Of a stretch of DNA of 64,000 bases, positions 34,960-43,522 are shown one piece after another. The DNA is from Parahaliea aestuarii. GTDB lineage: Bacteria > Pseudomonadota > Gammaproteobacteria > Pseudomonadales > Halieaceae. The notes under the pieces are model-generated. The model saw only the letters and a list, made by a program, of their open reading frames with translations, was not told the origin of the DNA and did not search any database. The DNA lies in the NCBI RefSeq assembly GCF_008064635.1, contig NZ_VRYZ01000007.1, positions 230,503-294,502 on the forward strand. The letters are read 5' to 3'. The position numbers were made by a program, and so were the translations under genes. Each line of letters opens with the position of its first letter. Within the stretch, counting starts at the first letter, position 1.

Positions 34960-36138
34960 TCACAGGCCCAGCACGGCCTTGGCGATAATGTTTTTCTGCA
35001 CTTCGTTGGAGCCCCCGTAGACGGTCGCGGCGCGACCATACATATAGGACTGTCGCGCTGCGCTACCAAATTCATGGCCGAGTTGCTCTGCACTCAGGTC
35101 GTTGGGCAGCACACCCTGATAGTAGGCGGCAAGGTCCATTCGCAGCTCCTGGATTGCCTGCTGGATCTCGGTGCCCTTGATCTTGAGCAGGGAGGATTCA
35201 GCGCCCGGCGCGCCACCCGAAGCCACCGTGGCCAGCACGCGCAACTCGGTAAACTCCAGCGCCATCAGCTCGATCTCGATATCGGAAAGGCGCTTGCGGA
35301 ACAGCGGATCATCCAGCAGGCGTACCCCGCCGTTGATTTCCTGTGAAGCCTCCTGGCGTACCGTTTCCAGGCCGCGCTTGCTATCCGCAACACCGGCAAT
35401 GGTGGTGCGTTCGTGGGCGAGCAGCGCCTTGGCGTAGGTCCAGCCCTTGTCCTGCTCACCGATCCGGTTCGCCACTGGCACCCGCACATCGTTGAACTCT
35501 ACCTCGTTCAGACTGTGGTGATTGTCGATGGACACGATGGGGTTCACCTTGATGCCCGGGCTCTTCATGTCAATCAGCAGGAAGGTAATGCCCTCCTGCT
35601 TCTTCCCTTCACTGTTGGTTCGCACCAGGCAGAATATCCAGTCGGCGTACTGGGCGTAGGTGGTCCAGATCTTGGCGCCGTTAACCACATATTCGTCACC
35701 ATCCAGCACTGCCCTGGTTTTCAGGGAAGCGAGGTCGGAGCCGGAACCCGGCTCGGAGTAACCCTGGCACCACCAGTCGTCGCTGCGCAGGATGCGGGGC
35801 AGGAAGCGCTCTTTCTGCTCGTCATTGCCAAAGGTGTAGATCACCGGCGCTACCATCTGCAGCCCAAAGGGCACCACATCGCGAATGCCGTGGGCAGCGC
35901 GCTCCGACTCATAGATGTACTTCTGGGTGGGGCTCCAGCCGGTGCCGCCATACTCCCTGGGCCAGTTCGGCGCAATCCAGCCCTGCTCGAAGAGGCGTTT
36001 CTGCCAGTCCACTACTGCGTCCTTAAAGCTGGACTTGTCGGCCAGACGGGCCTGCAGCTCCTCGTCGTAGGCACGCTTGAAAAAGGCCCGAACCTCATCG
36101 CGAAAGGCGATATCCTCGGGGGAGAAGCGGGTATCCAT
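34960..36138 (-). CDS. Acyl-CoA dehydrogenase, first subunit-like
   Basis: A 392-residue acyl-CoA dehydrogenase: QGYSEPGSGSDLASLKT for flavin and substrate binding, NGAKIWTTYAQYADWIF, a C-terminal block with IKGTEIQQAIQEL, and the ending YGGSNEVQKNIIAKAVLGL. It begins behind a good Shine-Dalgarno (AGGAGG). It is the first gene of a leftward run of seven ending at 28829. With its 19-base-separated partner it may form a heteromeric dehydrogenase for bulky acyl-CoAs (inference). Confidence 0.94.
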   Translation of the reverse strand: MDTRFSPEDIAFRDEVRAFFKRAYDEELQARLADKSSFKDAVVDWQKRLFEQGWIAPNWPREYGGTGWSPTQKYIYESERAAHGIRDVVPFGLQMVAPVIYTFGNDEQKERFLPRILRSDDWWCQGYSEPGSGSDLASLKTRAVLDGDEYVVNGAKIWTTYAQYADWIFCLVRTNSEGKKQEGITFLLIDMKSPGIKVNPIVSIDNHHSLNEVEFNDVRVPVANRIGEQDKGWTYAKALLAHERTTIAGVADSKRGLETVRQEASQEINGGVRLLDDPLFRKRLSDIEIELMALEFTELRVLATVASGGAPGAESSLLKIKGTEIQQAIQELRMDLAAYYQGVLPNDLSAEQLGHEFGSAARQSYMYGRAATVYGGSNEVQKNIIAKAVLGL

Positions 36139-36444
36139 ATGAACCTCCTGGGACCTGAATTTGACCTTTGGGTATGTTTATTGTTTGGCGGGCATGTAAG
36201 ATAGCGACATTCTCAAGTGTAGACAAGCTTACATGCTGCTGCGGACCGACATCTCCATTAACCGCGGGCAACCGGTCCGGCAGCAGTTTGCTGATTTTCC
36301 AGACGATCCTGTATCGGCGGCTATACTTCAATTCGTCCGCTATCCGGCGGTTGTCTGGCCCTGTACAAAGCCGACTGCATGCCGGGGCAGCTGCCGATGC
36401 CGGACGTCGCCTGCCCGACCATAAAGAACGTAAGTTGCGCCAAG
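36139..36444. promoter_or_regulatory. 306-base divergent intergenic region with a spaced inverted repeat
   Basis: Between the acyl-CoA dehydrogenase operon and the glycosyltransferase no gene is supported. GCATGTAAG (36192-36200) and CTTACATGC (36228-36236) form a perfect 9-bp inverted repeat with a 27-base spacer, 54 bases upstream of the dehydrogenase start. It is a plausible regulator site for a TetR-type protein. The rest shows nothing I can name. Confidence 0.35.
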
Positions 36445-37434
36445 ATGATGAACCGCACGCTACCCGAGATCAGTGTCTGTACGACGACTTTTAATTCATC
36501 TGCCTATATAAGAGAGGCCATTGAAGGCGTACTGGCCCAGGACGTGGGCGTGGAGATCGAGTATGTCATCAGCGATGACTGCTCCAGTGATGAGACCCCG
36601 GAGATTCTTGATGAGTACGCCGGCAAGTACCCGGACATAATCCGCATCCTCCATCAGCCCGGGAATATCGGCCTGAATAGTAATTTCATGACGGCGGTTC
36701 GAGCCTGCAGGGGAAAGTACATTGCGCTGCTGGACGGCGATGACTACTGGATTGACCCCCATAAACTACAACTGCAGTACGATTTTCTGGAAAACCACCC
36801 GGACATCGTGCTGTGCAGTACCGCCTCTCTCAAGCTGTATCAACAATCCGGCGTCTACGAGCGCAGCCATTGCTATCTGCCAGCCAACACAGGAGAGGTC
36901 AAAGTCTTCGACACCGCTGAGATGTACAAACTGGAACCGTTCTGGCTGCCCACCCACAGCTTGTTGATCAGGGCGAAAAGCGTGGTGTTTCCGGACTGGT
37001 TCAAGGATGTTGTCTATGTAGACCGGGCCCTCAGGCTTATCCTGTCCCTGGATGGGGGCCTCGCATTTATCAACAGGATAACGTGCGTATACAGGCTGCA
37101 CGACTCAAACACATCGTCGGACAGGCATACCTCACCTGAGGTGTGTCGGGGGTATATGCATACTTACAGGAACTTCTATCATTACTCCGGTGGACGTTTT
37201 CAAAGTGACGCGAGCAAGGCAATCAACCACTCACTGTGCGAAGAGCGACGCCGTATTCTGGCATCCTGTTCAGGCACTGACCGGGTAAAGCATCTGGCCG
37301 GGAATTTTCTTTCAGCGCTACGCCATTTTCAGATACTGAAACCGCGGGATTTCGCTGAGTTTGTCTATCACTTCCTGTTTATTAAGAGCCTGCTTTTGTA
37401 TTCGAGAAGCGAAGGGCATCCAGATGCCGGATAA
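36445..37434 (+). CDS. Glycosyltransferase family 2
   Basis: A 329-residue GT-A transferase that moves a sugar from a nucleotide donor. It starts MMNRTLPEISVCTTTFN and has the nucleotide-binding YVISDDCSSDETPEIL and the DxD-like metal site LLDGDDYW. No membrane helix is evident, so it acts at the cytoplasmic face. The acceptor is unknown. It is followed after 38 bases by a sulfotransferase, suggesting a sulfated surface glycan. An open frame extends upstream to 36379 without similarity. Confidence 0.88.
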   Translation: MMNRTLPEISVCTTTFNSSAYIREAIEGVLAQDVGVEIEYVISDDCSSDETPEILDEYAGKYPDIIRILHQPGNIGLNSNFMTAVRACRGKYIALLDGDDYWIDPHKLQLQYDFLENHPDIVLCSTASLKLYQQSGVYERSHCYLPANTGEVKVFDTAEMYKLEPFWLPTHSLLIRAKSVVFPDWFKDVVYVDRALRLILSLDGGLAFINRITCVYRLHDSNTSSDRHTSPEVCRGYMHTYRNFYHYSGGRFQSDASKAINHSLCEERRRILASCSGTDRVKHLAGNFLSALRHFQILKPRDFAEFVYHFLFIKSLLLYSRSEGHPDAG

Positions 37435-37472
37435 CACGCCGAGCCAGGCAGACTGCTTGCAACCTGTAAGCC

Positions 37473-38165
37473 GTGAATGATTTTCTGAGGGCCAGATTCG
37501 GGTACTACGCCAGAAGAAACCTGCGGCGTGATGCTGGCGTAATTTACGGTCTCTTCACAAAACCAAACGTCTATTTCAGAATGCCCAAAGTTGCCAGTGG
37601 AACAATAGCCGGTGCCGTATCGAACGATACAACCATCTTGCCCCACGCCTACCACCCAACACGAATTCAGGGCCTTCTGAAGCTGAAAGCGCGATCCTTC
37701 AGGTTTACCTTCGTACGCCACCCGTTTACGCGTTTTGCTAGTGCGTACAAGTGGCTGACGGAGCGAAAAGAAGGTGGGGAACTGAACAGCTTTGACCTGC
37801 GCCAGTTGGAGGTCATACAGCGGTTTTCCGATATCAATGCCTTTTGTCGTGCACTGCCGGAGTTACTGGTAGAGGACGAGGTGCAGATGATCCATTTTTA
37901 CCCCCAGTCGCTGTTTGTCTACTCCGGCGAGGAGCCACTGGTGGACTTTGTAGGAAAATATGAATCCCTTGAAGAAGATTGCAGGCGCCTCAATGACCAG
38001 CACAGCTATTCGCTGCAGATAGCTTTTGGCCCGAACAACAAGAACAGCCGAAAATCCGGACTGCAGGAACCGGTGGAATCGCTGTCGAGGCTTGGCCTGA
38101 CAGATTCAGGTGTAGATTCGCTTGAGAGTTTCTACAACAACGATTTCAGGCTATTCAATTACTGA
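37473..38165 (+). CDS. Sulfotransferase family 2-like protein
   Basis: A 230-residue protein starting at GTG 37473. YFRMPKVASGTIAGA matches the 5'-phosphosulfate loop of PAPS-dependent sulfotransferases. FVRHPFTRFASAYKW matches the 3'-phosphate-binding motif with its Arg and Ser. The C-terminal YNNDFRLFNY is the usual family ending. It would sulfate a carbohydrate, probably the product of the adjacent glycosyltransferase. The Shine-Dalgarno is weak. Confidence 0.85.
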   Translation: MNDFLRARFGYYARRNLRRDAGVIYGLFTKPNVYFRMPKVASGTIAGAVSNDTTILPHAYHPTRIQGLLKLKARSFRFTFVRHPFTRFASAYKWLTERKEGGELNSFDLRQLEVIQRFSDINAFCRALPELLVEDEVQMIHFYPQSLFVYSGEEPLVDFVGKYESLEEDCRRLNDQHSYSLQIAFGPNNKNSRKSGLQEPVESLSRLGLTDSGVDSLESFYNNDFRLFNY

Positions 38166-38192
38166 AATGTCGGCGCCAACCTATGCTGGTCA

Positions 38193-39197
38193 CTATTTCA
38201 GATCCCGGATAATCGCCTTCCACATCGCATCCGGTGCGGCATAGGGCGCATAGATCGCCAGCCGGTCTGCACAGGCGCCGTATTTTGCTTTCAACATGCC
38301 GGCGATTTCCCCGGGCTTGCCGCGGGTGCAAAAGGCATCGAGAAAGTCGTCGTCCACATAGCTACCCAGTTCGTCCCACTTGCCCTCCTTGGACAGGGCA
38401 TTCATTCTGGGGTGCAGGTCGCCCAGCCCAACGGCTTCCATTGGCGGTACATAGGCCGGCGTTGAAGCATAGAAGCCAAGCAACCCTTTCACGCTCTTTT
38501 CCGCCGCCAGGTACTCTTCTTCCGTTTCGCCGGTGATGACAATAGCGTTCACTTGCAGGGTGAACTCATCGCCCCCCCTACCTGCCTTCTCCAGCCCACG
38601 CTTCACCGCCGGCAGGGCTTTCTCGTTCAAAAACGGCAGACTGTTGAAGGGATGCACAATCAGGCCATCGGCCACCTCCCCCGCCACCTCTGTCATTCTG
38701 GGACCCAGCGCCCCGAGCATTATCGGGGGCACGCCATAAGCGTTGGGGCCGGGATTGAACATCGGTGTCATCAGGGTATGGCGATAGTACTTTCCCTGAA
38801 AATCCAGCCGGGTGCCGTTCTGCCAACAGTCAAAAAACGCTTTCACCGCGAGGATGTACTCCCGCATCCTCGCCGCTGCCGGATTGAACTCCAGGCCAAA
38901 GCGCTTTTCGATATGGGTCCTGATTTGCGAACCGATGCCGAGGCTGAACTTACCCCTGGAAAAGGTCTGCAAATCCCAGGCCTGGTAGGCGATGTGGGAG
39001 GGGTTGCGCGGGAAGGCAACGGCGATGCCGGTGGCGATATCCAGCTCCGGCGCGTGTTCAGAGGCAATGGCCAGCGGCAGGAAGGGATCCCAGCTGCCTT
39101 CCAGGCTGTAAACGCCGTCATAACCTATTGCGGCCAGGCGTTTTGCTTCTTCCGCGGCGCCGGTCAGGGGGGCATAGAATGGGCCGTCGATTTTCAT
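38193..39197 (-). CDS. LLM class flavin-dependent oxidoreductase (TIGR03617-like)
   Basis: A 334-residue luciferase-like protein beginning MKIDGPFYAPLTGAAEEAK. It shows AIGYDGVYSLEGSWDPFLPL, DIATGIAVAFPRNPSHIA, FSLGIGSQIRTHIEKRFG and the phosphate-binding-like LGALGPRMTEVAGEVADG. These match the LLM subfamily named as F420-dependent in actinobacterial genomes. It lies 23 bases after a DUF7064-like gene on the same strand. Substrate and cofactor are not known. Confidence 0.85.
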   Translation of the reverse strand: MKIDGPFYAPLTGAAEEAKRLAAIGYDGVYSLEGSWDPFLPLAIASEHAPELDIATGIAVAFPRNPSHIAYQAWDLQTFSRGKFSLGIGSQIRTHIEKRFGLEFNPAAARMREYILAVKAFFDCWQNGTRLDFQGKYYRHTLMTPMFNPGPNAYGVPPIMLGALGPRMTEVAGEVADGLIVHPFNSLPFLNEKALPAVKRGLEKAGRGGDEFTLQVNAIVITGETEEEYLAAEKSVKGLLGFYASTPAYVPPMEAVGLGDLHPRMNALSKEGKWDELGSYVDDDFLDAFCTRGKPGEIAGMLKAKYGACADRLAIYAPYAAPDAMWKAIIRDLK

Positions 39198-39220
39198 GGC
39201 TCTGCGTCTCTTGAAATGTG

Positions 39221-40222
39221 TCAGTGATTCGCCTCTGGCTTGCGGTTACATTCCAGCCAACCAATTTGCGGGGCCTCACCCTCGATGTGGCAACGTACCA
39301 GCGAGCGGCGATACTCGGTTCTGCGCGGAGGAGAAAAGGTGTGCGTGATATCTATCTCCATACCGGATATTGTCTCGAGACGGCCGCTGACCGCTCTCCC
39401 GCTGTCACAGACCAAGCTGAAGTGACCGCTGACCCCGTTAACGGGATTGTCTGCATCAAAAACCAGCTGGAAATCGACCTTGTCCAGATGTTCCATCGCT
39501 TCCCCGGCCGCCTGAAAATAGCCCATCTGTATTTCCGGCCACTCGGGAATATTCACCACCGTCGACTGCAACTTGAACGAGTCGCTGTTGATAACGAAAA
39601 ATTGCCATTCCATATCCCAGGGCCGCGGGCCCCAGGAATGATCACGCTCGCCGCGCACTTGCAGCACCTGATTTTCATCGTTGATACAGAGCTTCAACTC
39701 GGCCTTGATCGGCTGCTCAAAACGGTTGGTGCTATAGCCTTTGGCGCTGTGACTTTCTACGCTGCCGCCGCCGAGTGAATGAGCCGGCCCCTGCGCCTGG
39801 GCGACGAGATTCAGCTGCACCGGCACCATCACTCCCTGGCGGGGACCGGACAGCACCCGGGCAAAGCCCGAAACCACAAGCTCCCCGCTGTTCAGCGGCG
39901 CGGTCGCGGTGTAGCTGAAAGCAAGACCCCAGCCATCATAGGCAAACACCTGGTCGGCGCTACCGAGCTTCAGGGCCGAAAAAGGCAGCCGATATTCCTC
40001 AATCACCAGCCACTCGGCACCGTTAAACAGGTAGAGCCAGAACAGCACCCGCTGCTGCACCGGATGCCAGCCAATGCGGCAATGCCCCGCGTTGTTGCCT
40101 TCCTCATCGTACCAGTCGAAGAAATAGGACTCGTTCCAGTCCGGGTGATCCTCACTGAAAGGGTGGGGGAACTCATCCGCCAGCTCTATGCCAAACTGGG
40201 TCAGCGTTTTTTCATCGATCAT
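39221..40222 (-). CDS. DUF7064-like (AttH/CrtC-fold) protein
   Basis: A 333-residue protein without signal peptide. Its strongest mark is RDHSWGPRPWDMEWQFF, typical of the lipocalin-like DUF7064/7065 proteins, related in fold to carotenoid 1,2-hydratase and AttH. Two beta-rich halves are visible. Such proteins accompany lipid, terpenoid or steroid genes, which fits the LLM partner downstream. ATG 40222 is used; upstream ATG 40255 is possible. I assign the family from memory of motifs, with moderate certainty, and no reaction is claimed. Confidence 0.7.
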   Translation of the reverse strand: MIDEKTLTQFGIELADEFPHPFSEDHPDWNESYFFDWYDEEGNNAGHCRIGWHPVQQRVLFWLYLFNGAEWLVIEEYRLPFSALKLGSADQVFAYDGWGLAFSYTATAPLNSGELVVSGFARVLSGPRQGVMVPVQLNLVAQAQGPAHSLGGGSVESHSAKGYSTNRFEQPIKAELKLCINDENQVLQVRGERDHSWGPRPWDMEWQFFVINSDSFKLQSTVVNIPEWPEIQMGYFQAAGEAMEHLDKVDFQLVFDADNPVNGVSGHFSLVCDSGRAVSGRLETISGMEIDITHTFSPPRRTEYRRSLVRCHIEGEAPQIGWLECNRKPEANH

Positions 40223-40412
40223 AGCGGCCTCTGTTTGTGTTATGTGTGGTGCCAATCAACCCGGTAAGGGGGCCGCATCAGCTTGTCGCACTAACAACTA
40301 GTAGTTTATAGTCTCATAGATAATCACGGTTCACGAGAGGCTGCAAGGCCAGGCAGTTAGATCAGGGGATAGCACATACTCCCGGGGAAATGTCTCGGCA
40401 GAGCATCAACTT

Positions 40413-42818
40413 ATGCCAAACCAAGCCACAAGCACCACGGCCGGAACTCAGCCGCAACTTCTCCAACTGCCGGACATCGTCGATGAATCTGTTGGCGGCA
40501 AGGCGTTCGGGTTGTCCAGGCTGGCGGCAATGGGGCTCCGGGTGCCGCCCGCCTTCGTCATTCGCGCCGCGCAGCAAGGCCACTACCCGGAGGGCCTGCG
40601 CGCTGCCTGGGCCGACCTCGGTGACCACCCCGTGGCGGTGCGCTCCTCGGCACAGGGTGAGGATGGCGCCGAGGAATCCTTTGCCGGCCAGTACGACACT
40701 GTATTGAATGTCAGCGGCTTCGAGGCATTGCTGGCGGCAATCGACACCTGCGTGTCATCCCTCGACAGCGACCGGGCCCGGGAGTATGCGGGGCGTGGTA
40801 ACGGCGACGCTCCCGGCATGAACATCGTCGTGCAGCGCATGGTGAACGCGCGGGCCGCCGGCGTGGTGTTTACTGCAGACCCGGTCAGTGCACGGCGCGA
40901 TGTCCTGGTGATAGACGCAGTGGCGGGCCTCGGTGAAGCCCTGGTCAGCGGGGAAGCGACACCGGATCACTTTGCCCTCGATCGCCACAACAGGATCATT
41001 CAACAATCTCTGACAGGAGACACACCGCTGCTTGCAGACGGTGAGCTGGAACTCATCGCAGACCAGGCGCGCCAGGCGGCCACTCATGAGGGTCACCCAC
41101 TGGACCTGGAGTGGGCCATTGATGCTTCCGGCGAACTGTTCTGGCTGCAGGCCCGCCCCATCACCACCCTCCCCGCGGACCTCAATGAATTCGATACCCG
41201 CCTGCCGCGCCCGGACGATGTCCTCACCATCAGCAATATCAGCGAAATGATGCCCGGCGCTGTGTCGCCACTGACCGGCTCTTTCACTGGCTGGAGCATC
41301 GACTACGGGCTCCAGCACATGCAGGTGGCGGTAGGCGTGCGGGAGAAGATTGAAAAAGACTGGCAGATCACCGCCTGGGGTTATGGTCATCTCTTCCTGA
41401 ACCTGACCGGCAATGTGGTGATGAGCGCCGGTACACTGGGTTCGGAACCGGAACAGTCTGCCCAGACCTTATGCGGCCGGCCGGTGCCGGAGCTCAAGCC
41501 GCTGCCACCGGCGCCGCTGTGGCGGCGTGTGGTAAACACGGGGAAATTGATTCGCTATGTCCTTCGCGCACCGAAAGTGGTGGAGCGTTTCGACCGGGAA
41601 GTGGCGGACTTCCACATCGCCAGACACCAGGACAGCGCCGCCATGATGGCGGAGTTGACGAAAAATGCCGGCTTTTACGAGCACGCCATGGCGGTGCATA
41701 TCCAGTCTTCAGTCTTGTCCGGGTTTCTGTCGGCCATTGTGGAGAATATGGTTTCCGCTCGCGCCAACAACGCTACTGCAGAGGAACAGTCCGAAGCCAT
41801 GCGCCTGCTGGCAGGTGCCAGCGGCGTGGAGAGCGCGGAAATGGTCACGCAACTGGACGCGCTGGTTGATCACATCGCCACCCTGCCGGGGGCAAAAGCG
41901 GCGTTTTGCCAGCAGACTCCCGACGCAGCCCTGCAATGGCTGCGCAGCGAAGCCGCGGTCAGCCTCCATTTTGCGGAATTCCTGTCCCGCCACGGCCACC
42001 GCGGCTACCGTGAACTGTGCATGCGCGACCCGGCCTGGGGGGAAGATCCTGAGTCGCTGGTGCAAAGCATGCAGGCCGGCGCCCGGGCCAGGCTCGCCGG
42101 TGCGGCCACCCACTCGGCCCGTAATACGGGCGTTGACACGGCCGGGCTCAGCCGGGGACTGCGCTGGATTCTGCCCCGTGCGCACAGCGCGGTGCGGCGC
42201 CGGGAGCACACCAAGTCCCACCTGGTAACGGTGGCACATCGATTCAAGTTGGCCTTTGCCCACCTCGGCGAATTACTGACCCGCGAAGGTCTGTTGCCGG
42301 ATGCTGACCTGCTGTACTTCTTTGCCTTTGACGAGTTGCCCGCGCTTGTCGCCTCGCGGGACGGTGCCATGGTGCGCCAGGCGCGCTTGCGGCGCGACGC
42401 TTTCGCCTACCAGCAACGCCTGAGCTTCCCGGAGATCAGTGTGGGGCCGGCCATCCCGCTGCAAGCTGAGCCACTGGAAGCGGGTGACGGCAAGATCACT
42501 GGACGCCCCGCCTCCCGGGGCGTCGTGGAGGGGCGTGCGCGAGTAGCGCACACCCTGGCAGAAGCGGCCCACTTGCAAGCGGGGGAAGTCCTCGTGACGC
42601 CCATCACCGATATCGGCTGGACGCCCTATTTCAGCCTGATAGCCGGCCTGGTCACCGACCTCGGCAGTTCGGTGTCCCACGGCGCGGTCATCGCCCGGGA
42701 GTACGGCCTGCCCTGCGTGGTGAACAGCCGGGTCGGCACCCGGCTGATCAGTACCGGCGATCGCCTGCGCCTGGATGGCGATACCGGCGTGGTGGAGATC
42801 CTCTCTGCCGCCCCGTAG
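40413..42818 (+). CDS. PEP-synthase-like/rifampicin-phosphotransferase-like protein
   Basis: An 801-residue protein of the PEP-utilising superfamily. The N-terminal ATP-grasp domain (to about 250) has GGKAFGLSRLAAMG, VRSSAQGEDG, QRMVNARAAGVVFT and EWAIDASGELFWLQARP. A long helical middle region with no PEP-barrel follows. The C-terminal swivelling domain carries the phospho-His in SVSHGAVIAREYG. The layout (ATP-grasp, middle, His domain) fits Rph-type antibiotic phosphotransferases or the stand-alone PEP-synthase-like enzymes often found near aromatic or lipid catabolism. The acceptor is unknown. It is divergent from the DUF7064-like gene. Confidence 0.85.
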   Translation: MPNQATSTTAGTQPQLLQLPDIVDESVGGKAFGLSRLAAMGLRVPPAFVIRAAQQGHYPEGLRAAWADLGDHPVAVRSSAQGEDGAEESFAGQYDTVLNVSGFEALLAAIDTCVSSLDSDRAREYAGRGNGDAPGMNIVVQRMVNARAAGVVFTADPVSARRDVLVIDAVAGLGEALVSGEATPDHFALDRHNRIIQQSLTGDTPLLADGELELIADQARQAATHEGHPLDLEWAIDASGELFWLQARPITTLPADLNEFDTRLPRPDDVLTISNISEMMPGAVSPLTGSFTGWSIDYGLQHMQVAVGVREKIEKDWQITAWGYGHLFLNLTGNVVMSAGTLGSEPEQSAQTLCGRPVPELKPLPPAPLWRRVVNTGKLIRYVLRAPKVVERFDREVADFHIARHQDSAAMMAELTKNAGFYEHAMAVHIQSSVLSGFLSAIVENMVSARANNATAEEQSEAMRLLAGASGVESAEMVTQLDALVDHIATLPGAKAAFCQQTPDAALQWLRSEAAVSLHFAEFLSRHGHRGYRELCMRDPAWGEDPESLVQSMQAGARARLAGAATHSARNTGVDTAGLSRGLRWILPRAHSAVRRREHTKSHLVTVAHRFKLAFAHLGELLTREGLLPDADLLYFFAFDELPALVASRDGAMVRQARLRRDAFAYQQRLSFPEISVGPAIPLQAEPLEAGDGKITGRPASRGVVEGRARVAHTLAEAAHLQAGEVLVTPITDIGWTPYFSLIAGLVTDLGSSVSHGAVIAREYGLPCVVNSRVGTRLISTGDRLRLDGDTGVVEILSAAP

Positions 42819-42854
42819 CGTTTCGCCCTTGCAGCCTGCCGGCGACCCTGGCGA

Positions 42855-43022
42855 TCAGGAACCCACCAGGTCTTTCGCCAGCGCAATGGCCTTGTCAAGG
42901 TCGGTTTCGCTGCCGGTGCCGGTGTTGGCGGTGACATGAAAAACCTGGACACCATCGACGACGCTGAGCTGCCGCATTGAACCCTTCGTGGCCGGCACAC
43001 TTGACGGGACCGACCCGACCAT
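42855..43022 (-). CDS. Possible small protein (55 residues), function unknown
   Basis: The frame from ATG 43022 encodes a short protein whose second half (QLSVVDGVQVFHVTAN, DLDKAIALAKDLVGS) looks like real protein: alternating strand then amphipathic helix. An upstream in-frame TTG at 43037 lies inside the palindromic site next to it; a later ATG at 42977 would give 40 residues. It is divergent from marR, so the palindrome could control both. It may also be a leftover C-terminus of a lost gene. Confidence 0.35.
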   Translation of the reverse strand: MVGSVPSSVPATKGSMRQLSVVDGVQVFHVTANTGTGSETDLDKAIALAKDLVGS

Positions 43023-43023
43023 A

Positions 43024-43066
43024 GTTGACACTATCAATCAAAAGGCACATGATTGACTTTATCAAC
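43024..43066. promoter_or_regulatory. Candidate MarR operator (17-bp inverted repeat)
   Basis: GTTGACACTATCAATCA (43024-43040) and TGATTGACTTTATCAAC (43050-43066) are inverted copies, 13 of 17 positions matching, with a 9-base spacer, ending 14 bases before marR. Such paired arms fit autoregulation by the MarR protein and control of the marR-SIP unit. Confidence 0.65.
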
Positions 43067-43080
43067 CATGTGAGCCAGCC

Positions 43081-43518
43081 ATGTCCACCCCAGCCCTCAG
43101 CGACACCCTGCACCGACTGACCCATGCCTACAAACAGCGTTTGCGGATCGGTATCCGCAATGCCGGCATCGATCTGCCGATTACCCATGTGCGCGCGCTC
43201 AAGGGTATTGCCCGCAATCCTGAAGCGACCGCCGGCTCCATCGCCGCGCGCATGCAGCGCGACAAAGCGCAGATCACCCGTGTGCTGAAGGAACTGGAAG
43301 AAGGCGGACTGATCACCCGACAGGCACATCCAGCGGACAGGCGCAGCCAGTTGCTCAGGCCCAGCCGCAAAGGCGACATCCTGATTGCGAAACTGCAGGC
43401 GGTAGAGCAGGAGGCCATCGACACCATGACACGACAACTGAAACCCGGAGAGCTGCAGCGCTTTATCGCACTGGCCAACCTGATGGCCGACAGCGTCACG
43501 CCTTCCGAAGGAGATTGA
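43081..43518 (+). CDS. MarR family transcriptional regulator
   Basis: A 145-residue winged-helix regulator. The recognition region is ATAGSIAARMQRDKAQITRVLKEL-like (about residues 45-68) and the wing is ITRQAHPADRRSQLL, the classical MarR pattern, with helices at both ends for dimerisation. It is four bases upstream of the SIP-type flavoreductase, so forms an operon with it. The strong palindrome just before the gene is the likely operator. The ligand is unknown. Confidence 0.92.
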   Translation: MSTPALSDTLHRLTHAYKQRLRIGIRNAGIDLPITHVRALKGIARNPEATAGSIAARMQRDKAQITRVLKELEEGGLITRQAHPADRRSQLLRPSRKGDILIAKLQAVEQEAIDTMTRQLKPGELQRFIALANLMADSVTPSEGD

Positions 43519-43522
43519 ACTG

